A DNA stretch of 18,550 nucleotides, taken from the NCBI GenBank assembly GCA_035293565.1, contig DATGMP010000164.1:1-18550 (forward strand). The letters run 5' to 3'. A program made the translations under genes and the position numbers. Shown here piece after piece: positions 15,762-18,550 of this stretch. Source of the DNA: DATGMP01 sp035293565. GTDB taxonomy: Bacteria; Pseudomonadota; Alphaproteobacteria; BOG-932; Roseiterribacteraceae. Below the pieces are notes generated by a model, which was not told where the DNA came from, searched no databases, and saw only the letters and a program-made list of their open reading frames with translations. Position 1 is the first letter of the stretch. Each line of letters starts with the position of its first letter.

Positions 15762-16730
15762 TCAGGTGTCCTGCGGCAGATTCGAAATACAGGAGCACAC
15801 GAGCGCGCTGTAGAACTGGCGCTTGCGATGCTCCCTCACATAGGCCGGGCTGACGAGTGCGACACGCGGTCCGGTGCGCACTGACGCGTACCAATGCACA
15901 ACGCGCGTCCTGGGTGACAGGACACTCTCCAGCTCGACCGCGTCCCGCATGCGGAACCAGTGTTCGGAGATCTCCGGCGGAAGGGGATAGAAAACCTCCG
16001 GATCGTGGACGATCAGATCGCTCCGACCGCCCCCATCGATTAGGTTTTGCAGCAAATCCGGCCCCAAGGCATACGCGGCTCGCAGCCGGTCGGATGCGAC
16101 CGTCGACATCGCGCGCAGGTAGTGCGCAAAGAATGTCGAATTTGCCTCCGCCCCCAGCACGGCGTTGTTGATGCCGCGGTAATAGAATTGCTGGACTCGT
16201 CTGAAACTTTCCCAGCCGCCGTCCATGCGGCGCATGGCCTTCCGCGACAGATCCAGAGTCAGCGACCGAGCCCACTTGACGGGCGAGCGGGAGGAACGGA
16301 CGACATACGGCCATACAATATATTCGCAACCCGCGAACTGCATCGTATCGAGCAACGGCAACAAGGAGGAAACCGTGACGGTATCCATGTCGAGGTAGAT
16401 ACCGCCCTGTTGAAAAAGGATCGCAGCCCGCAGAATGTCCGTTCGCGCCGCCGGGCTGGAGAGGGTCCCGTATATTGCAGCCAGCTGTTGCCCAATGCCG
16501 AGCGCGCCTCCGGCATGGGTCAAACAAGCGATAGGATCGATCCGGCGCAGGGTGATGCCCGCGGCTCCCGAGAGTGCCTCCACCTCCGAGTTACGGTCCA
16601 ACGCGTCCGTGTGATGCAAAATGACTTCGGGCATGCCGCTGCGCTCGGCCGCTGAAAGGACAGCGAACACATAGGCCCACGGTAGTTGCGGGCCGATCCA
16701 GCAGAAATGCACCTTGGCGGGAATGGCCAC
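15762..16730 (-). CDS. GT32-like glycosyltransferase with DXD motif
   Basis: The protein begins AIPAKVHFCWIGPQLPWAY, like the IPKIIHxIWxG start of GT32 (OCH1/capsular sugar transferase) proteins. It then carries ARTDILRAAILFQQGGIYLDMDTV, in which the DMD is the metal and nucleotide-sugar binding DXD motif (about 114-116). These transfer a sugar from a nucleotide donor, usually in capsule, LPS or glycolipid synthesis. I chose GTG at 16728-16730 (322 aa) because GGAG stands 8 nt before it and the family motif follows at once. ATGs at 16826 and 16868 keep the frame open, but they add a leader unlike the family, lack a ribosome-binding site, and the second nearly touches the rpsD terminator. A -10-like TAAAAT (16832-16837, minus) lies upstream. 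It and the GT-C gene may act in the same surface glycan, by inference. Confidence 0.78.
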   Translation of the reverse strand: MAIPAKVHFCWIGPQLPWAYVFAVLSAAERSGMPEVILHHTDALDRNSEVEALSGAAGITLRRIDPIACLTHAGGALGIGQQLAAIYGTLSSPAARTDILRAAILFQQGGIYLDMDTVTVSSLLPLLDTMQFAGCEYIVWPYVVRSSRSPVKWARSLTLDLSRKAMRRMDGGWESFRRVQQFYYRGINNAVLGAEANSTFFAHYLRAMSTVASDRLRAAYALGPDLLQNLIDGGGRSDLIVHDPEVFYPLPPEISEHWFRMRDAVELESVLSPRTRVVHWYASVRTGPRVALVSPAYVREHRKRQFYSALVCSCISNLPQDT

Positions 16731-16872
16731 AGATACGACTCCAATCCTGCCCGCCGCTCTCAAAGAAATACTGGGTGCGTCAATGGGAGAGGGTCGTATT
16801 ACACAGTGTGCGCCAAATGTCTCCATATGAGATTTTAAGTGACCAAGCGGCGGCGATGGCACACACAAGCAA

Positions 16873-16894
16873 AAGGCCGGGTCTCCCCGGCCTT
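16873..16894 (-). terminator. Intrinsic terminator of rpsD
   Basis: On the minus strand AAGGCCGGG-GAGA-CCCGGCCTT forms a perfect 9-bp stem with a GAGA tetraloop and is followed by TTGC, so the transcript ends in a UUUU run. It lies 24 nt past the rpsD stop codon, and it separates rpsD from the glycosyltransferase gene that follows on the same strand. Confidence 0.9.
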
Positions 16895-16918
16895 CTCTTC
16901 GAAATCGCGCGCCGCTGA

Positions 16919-17533
16919 TCAGCGCGAATAGAACTCGACGACGAGGTGCGGTTCCATCTGTACCGGATAGGGCACGTCGGGAAGCTTGGGTCCGCGCACG
17001 AAGCGGCCCTTCATGCCCTTGTGGTCGACCTCGATATAGTCGGGCACGTCGCGCTCGCCGGATTCGACGGCCGCCAGGACCAGCGCCAGATCCTTGGCCT
17101 TGCCCTTGAGCTCGATGAGATCGGCATCCTTGACCGAGTAGGAGGGGATCGTAACGCGGCGGCCATTGACCTTCACATGGCCGTGGCTGACGAGCTGGCG
17201 GGCGGCGAACACGGTCGGCACGAACTTCATGCGGTAGACGACCATGTCGAGCCGGCGCTCGAGCAACTCGATCATGTTCTCCGACGTGTCGCCCTTGCGG
17301 CGCGAGGCCTCAGCGTAATACCGGCGGAACTGGCGCTCGCCGATATTGCCGTAATAACCCTTCAGCTTCTGCTTCGCCATCAGCTGGATGCCGTAGTCGG
17401 ACGGCTTCTTGCGACGTTGGCCGTGCTGGCCGGGACCGTACTCGCGACGGTTGACGGGGCTCTTGGGACGCCCCCAGAGATTGATGCCGAGACGACGGTC
17501 GATCTTGTGCTTGGATGCTAGACGCTTGCTCAC
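16919..17533 (-). CDS. rpsD: 30S ribosomal protein S4
   Basis: S4 is a primary 16S rRNA-binding protein that starts assembly of the 30S body; in many bacteria it also represses its own mRNA. The 204-aa product is full length. It has SKRLASKHKIDRRLGINLWG at the N-terminus, RREYGPGQHGQRRKK (about 29-43), ERRLDMVVYRMKF and the S4 RNA-binding domain with ARQLVSHGHVKVNGRRV (about 110-126), and it ends VEFYSR. The start is GTG at 17531-17533, with AGGTGA on the minus strand 4 nt before it. The zinc-binding cysteines of some S4 proteins are absent, as is usual for this group. The gene stands alone, with its own promoter, a long leader and its own terminator, unlike its place in the alpha operon of enterobacteria. 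Confidence 0.98.
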   Translation of the reverse strand: MSKRLASKHKIDRRLGINLWGRPKSPVNRREYGPGQHGQRRKKPSDYGIQLMAKQKLKGYYGNIGERQFRRYYAEASRRKGDTSENMIELLERRLDMVVYRMKFVPTVFAARQLVSHGHVKVNGRRVTIPSYSVKDADLIELKGKAKDLALVLAAVESGERDVPDYIEVDHKGMKGRFVRGPKLPDVPYPVQMEPHLVVEFYSR

Positions 17534-17650
17534 AGGTTCACCTTTTGGCGGTTTTCATAATGTCCCGATAGGTCGGTCGGCCCGAAGGCCGGGACGGGGC
17601 GATAAGGTCCCGAAAGACCGCAAAAGCTCGCCCGCATTCTCGGGAATGGC
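17534..17650 (-). promoter_or_regulatory. Structured 5' leader of rpsD
   Basis: If transcription begins near 17650, rpsD has a leader of about 117 nt. It contains a CGGCC-TTCG-GGCCG tetraloop hairpin (17578-17591) and a larger inverted repeat GTCCCG/CGGGAC (17562-17595) that shares bases with it. It also holds a GGTC/GACC hairpin close to the 5' end (about 17607-17620). Competing pairings within 60 nt of the start codon would suit S4 autoregulation. That is an inference; I recognise no known ribosomal-protein leader family. Confidence 0.45.
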
Positions 17651-17656
17651 GGCGGC

Positions 17657-17685
17657 CCTATACGAAATCGGCCGCCCCGAGTCAA
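17657..17685 (-). promoter_or_regulatory. Promoter of rpsD
   Basis: On the minus strand TTGACT (17680-17685) and TATAGG (17657-17662) are separated by exactly 17 nt. Both boxes are close to the sigma-70 consensus. This is one of the two best promoter matches in the window and fits a highly expressed ribosomal protein gene. Confidence 0.68.
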
Positions 17686-17749
17686 ATGGGACCCCGACGG
17701 CTGTCTTGACGCTTGGCGGTTCCTGAAGGTCGGGAGTCAAACGGCCGCA

Positions 17750-17779
17750 TTGGCCGGCCAGGCTCCCGGCCCCTATATT
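17750..17779 (+). promoter_or_regulatory. Promoter of the short 17786-18022 unit
   Basis: TTGGCC (17750-17755) and TATATT (17774-17779) are 18 nt apart. The -10 box differs from TATAAT at one base and the -35 keeps TTG. Transcription would start near 17786, immediately before a 6-bp GC hairpin (17788-17812). It diverges from the rpsD promoter, with about 65 nt between the two -35 boxes. Confidence 0.5.
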
Positions 17780-17839
17780 GATAGTGTCGGCGCGCGAGTC
17801 GTGCCGGCGCCGTTCTCAACAGCGAAAGGAGGTGGTCCG

Positions 17840-17917
17840 ATGTCTAACGGATTTGGTGAGCGCGTCTCGCCGGAAAGGTTCGCCACGGACATGACCATCC
17901 TTGGGGTGTCTGCCTGA
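17840..17917 (+). CDS. Predicted 25-residue small protein with very strong ribosome-binding site
   Basis: The ORF begins MSNGFGERVSPERF and ends TILGVSA before a TGA at 17915. It is preceded by AAAGGAGGTGG (17825-17835), essentially the full anti-16S complement, spaced well for the ATG at 17840. That is the strongest ribosome-binding site in the window and the main reason to think the peptide is made. It is soluble and mildly acidic to neutral, with no membrane span, signal or known domain. It is not the start of ribosomal protein S21 (rpsU), whose alphaproteobacterial genes can have a similar Shine-Dalgarno. No function can be given. Confidence 0.45.
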   Translation: MSNGFGERVSPERFATDMTILGVSA

Positions 17918-17987
17918 CGATCCTATTTTTCGGTGATGCGACCGCCAGCGGCGCATAAATCCGCGGCGGCACCGAACGTTTCACTGG

Positions 17988-18022
17988 AGTGGCGGAAGGA
18001 CGCAGGTCCTTCCGCCACTTTT
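17988..18022 (+). terminator. Strong intrinsic terminator after the mini-ORF unit
   Basis: AGTGGCGGAAGGAC (17988-18001), the loop GCAG, and GTCCTTCCGCCACT (18006-18019) make a perfect 14-bp stem, followed by TTT and then CG on the plus strand, so the transcript ends in UUUU. No recognised gene lies upstream except the 25-codon ORF, which is itself evidence that something is transcribed here. Confidence 0.85.
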
Positions 18023-18065
18023 CGTCTGTGGCAACGCCATTTTCTGTCCTGGCTTCCGGCCACAG

Positions 18066-18097
18066 CCGCGCAATCAACCATCATCTATATTGCGCGG
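18066..18097. promoter_or_regulatory. Perfect 9-bp inverted repeat overlapping a -10-like box
   Basis: CCGCGCAAT (18066-18074) and ATTGCGCGG (18089-18097) are perfect inverted copies around a 14-nt spacer that contains TATATT (18086-18091) overlapping the right arm. The layout suits a repressor site over a promoter for the monooxygenase gene, or a hairpin. A matching -35 box is not evident. Sequence from 18098 to 18209 holds the possible leader of that gene and nothing else I can name. Confidence 0.4.
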
Positions 18098-18209
18098 TCC
18101 CTGCCCACGCCTGTAGGAATGCTGCCGCACCACGTCGCCTAGAGCGCCGTTGGTTACGAATTTTCGATTTTCGGCTGCAGTTTGCGGCGCCAGAGGAAGG
18201 GGAAGATCG

Positions 18210-18550
18210 GTGAGATTCTCGATCATTTACGAAGCGCAGATGGTGGATACCTCGCGCGAGAACGAAGCCCAGGTCTTCCAGGATATGGTCGAGCAAGCCA
18301 AGCTCGCCGACGAGCTCGGCTTCGATTGCATCTGGTCGGTGGAGCATCACTGCCTGACCCAGTACGCTCACCTCTCGGCGCCCGAGAGCTTCCTCGCCTT
18401 CGTCGCGGGCGCGACCAAACGCATCCATGTCGGCCATGGCGTGGTCTGCCTGCCCTTCAAGATGAACCATCCGATCAAGGTCGCCGAGAGGGTCGCGACG
18501 CTCGACATCCTCTCCAAGGGCCGGCTGCATTTCGGGGTCGGCAAGGGCGG
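18210..18550 (+). CDS. LLM-class (luciferase-like) flavin-dependent oxidoreductase, partial
   Basis: This is the first 113 codons of a bacterial-luciferase-fold monooxygenase or oxidoreductase, which uses reduced FMN or F420-type flavin; the substrate is unknown. The N-terminus has RFSIIYEAQM, then QAKLADELGFDCIWSVEHHCLTQY, where E-H-H is the family's conserved region. After that come SAPESFLAFVAGATKRIHVGHGV, LPFKMNHPIKVAERVATLDILS and GRLHFGVGKGG at the window edge. The start is GTG at 18210, after GAGGAAGGGGAAG, a good purine-rich ribosome-binding site. The frame is open to base 18550, so the rest lies outside the window. Confidence 0.9.
   Translation, partial: MRFSIIYEAQMVDTSRENEAQVFQDMVEQAKLADELGFDCIWSVEHHCLTQYAHLSAPESFLAFVAGATKRIHVGHGVVCLPFKMNHPIKVAERVATLDILSKGRLHFGVGKG

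Larger units (their letters stand above)
17786..18022 (+). ncRNA. Predicted short structured transcript (about 237 nt) carrying a mini-ORF
   Basis: A promoter, a 5'-end hairpin (CGGCGC/GCGCCG, 17788-17812), a near-perfect Shine-Dalgarno with a 25-codon ORF, a 9-bp stem with a bulged A (17942-17969) and a strong intrinsic terminator define a self-contained unit. It does not look like tmRNA, 6S, SRP or RNase P RNA: I find none of their hallmark sequences. It could be a small-protein mRNA, a dual-function sRNA or a leader peptide transcript. It is the main content of the 676-nt stretch between rpsD and the flavin monooxygenase gene. Confidence 0.42.

Noticed and set aside
16731..16868. Longer N-terminus for the GT32-like protein from ATG 16868 or 16826
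   Set aside because: No ribosome-binding site precedes either ATG and the added residues are unlike the family. ATG 16868 lies almost at the rpsD terminator. GTG 16730 has GGAG well placed. Not fully excluded.
17786..18022. The short unit as tmRNA, 6S RNA, SRP RNA, RNase P RNA or rpsU
   Set aside because: None of the hallmark sequences of these RNAs is visible, and the peptide does not match the start of ribosomal protein S21.
1..18550. CRISPR array, prophage, transposon or defence island
   Set aside because: I found no regularly spaced repeats, integrase, transposase or toxin-antitoxin pair; most genes are core metabolism.

Overview
This window reads as ordinary chromosome from a GC-rich alphaproteobacterium, most likely in or near the sphingomonads. 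The order yfgM-bamB-der, a DUF2794 protein, separate small PurS/PurQ/PurL subunits and a bolA-grxD pair all fit that group. The genus cannot be fixed from the sequence alone.

Layout. (1) 58-4145, minus strand: an outer-membrane assembly and ribosome-assembly operon, yfgM-bamB-der, followed by an O6-methylguanine-DNA methyltransferase (ogt-like). (2) 4270-5425, plus: a DUF2794 protein and an NRDE/TANGO2-family protein. (3) 5427-11659: de novo purine genes in two blocks, purC-purS and purQ-purL. About 2.2 kb separates them and holds an inverted pair of REP-like repeats, an AlkA-type DNA glycosylase, a small membrane protein and, on the minus strand, NAD kinase. (4) 11706-12292: bolA and the CGFS monothiol glutaredoxin grxD, the classic Fe-S/iron-handling pair. 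(5) 12296-12377: a dispersed palindromic repeat abutting the 5' end of a tannase/feruloyl-esterase-family gene (12384-13922), which seems to have lost its normal start and the charged part of its export signal. (6) 13927-16730, minus: two glycosyltransferases, a GT-C multi-membrane-span enzyme and a GT32-like DXD enzyme, separated by an AT-rich gap. (7) 16873-17685, minus: rpsD (ribosomal protein S4) with a strong promoter, a structured leader of about 117 nt and an intrinsic terminator. (8) 17750-18022, plus: a compact unit with promoter, 5' hairpin, very strong Shine-Dalgarno, a 25-codon ORF, a second hairpin and a perfect 14-bp-stem terminator. I do not recognise it. (9) 18210-end: the start of a luciferase-like flavin-dependent monooxygenase, cut by the window edge.

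Three gene pairs (bamB/der, purC/purS, purQ/purL) are joined by the same 4-nt GTGA stop/start overlap, which suggests translational coupling.

I see no CRISPR array, tRNA, rRNA, transposase, integrase or recognisable defence system. The best candidates for something undescribed are the short transcript at 17786-18022 and the structured leader of rpsD next to it. The repeat-truncated esterase gene and the split purine cluster come next. None of these claims more than the sequence can show.
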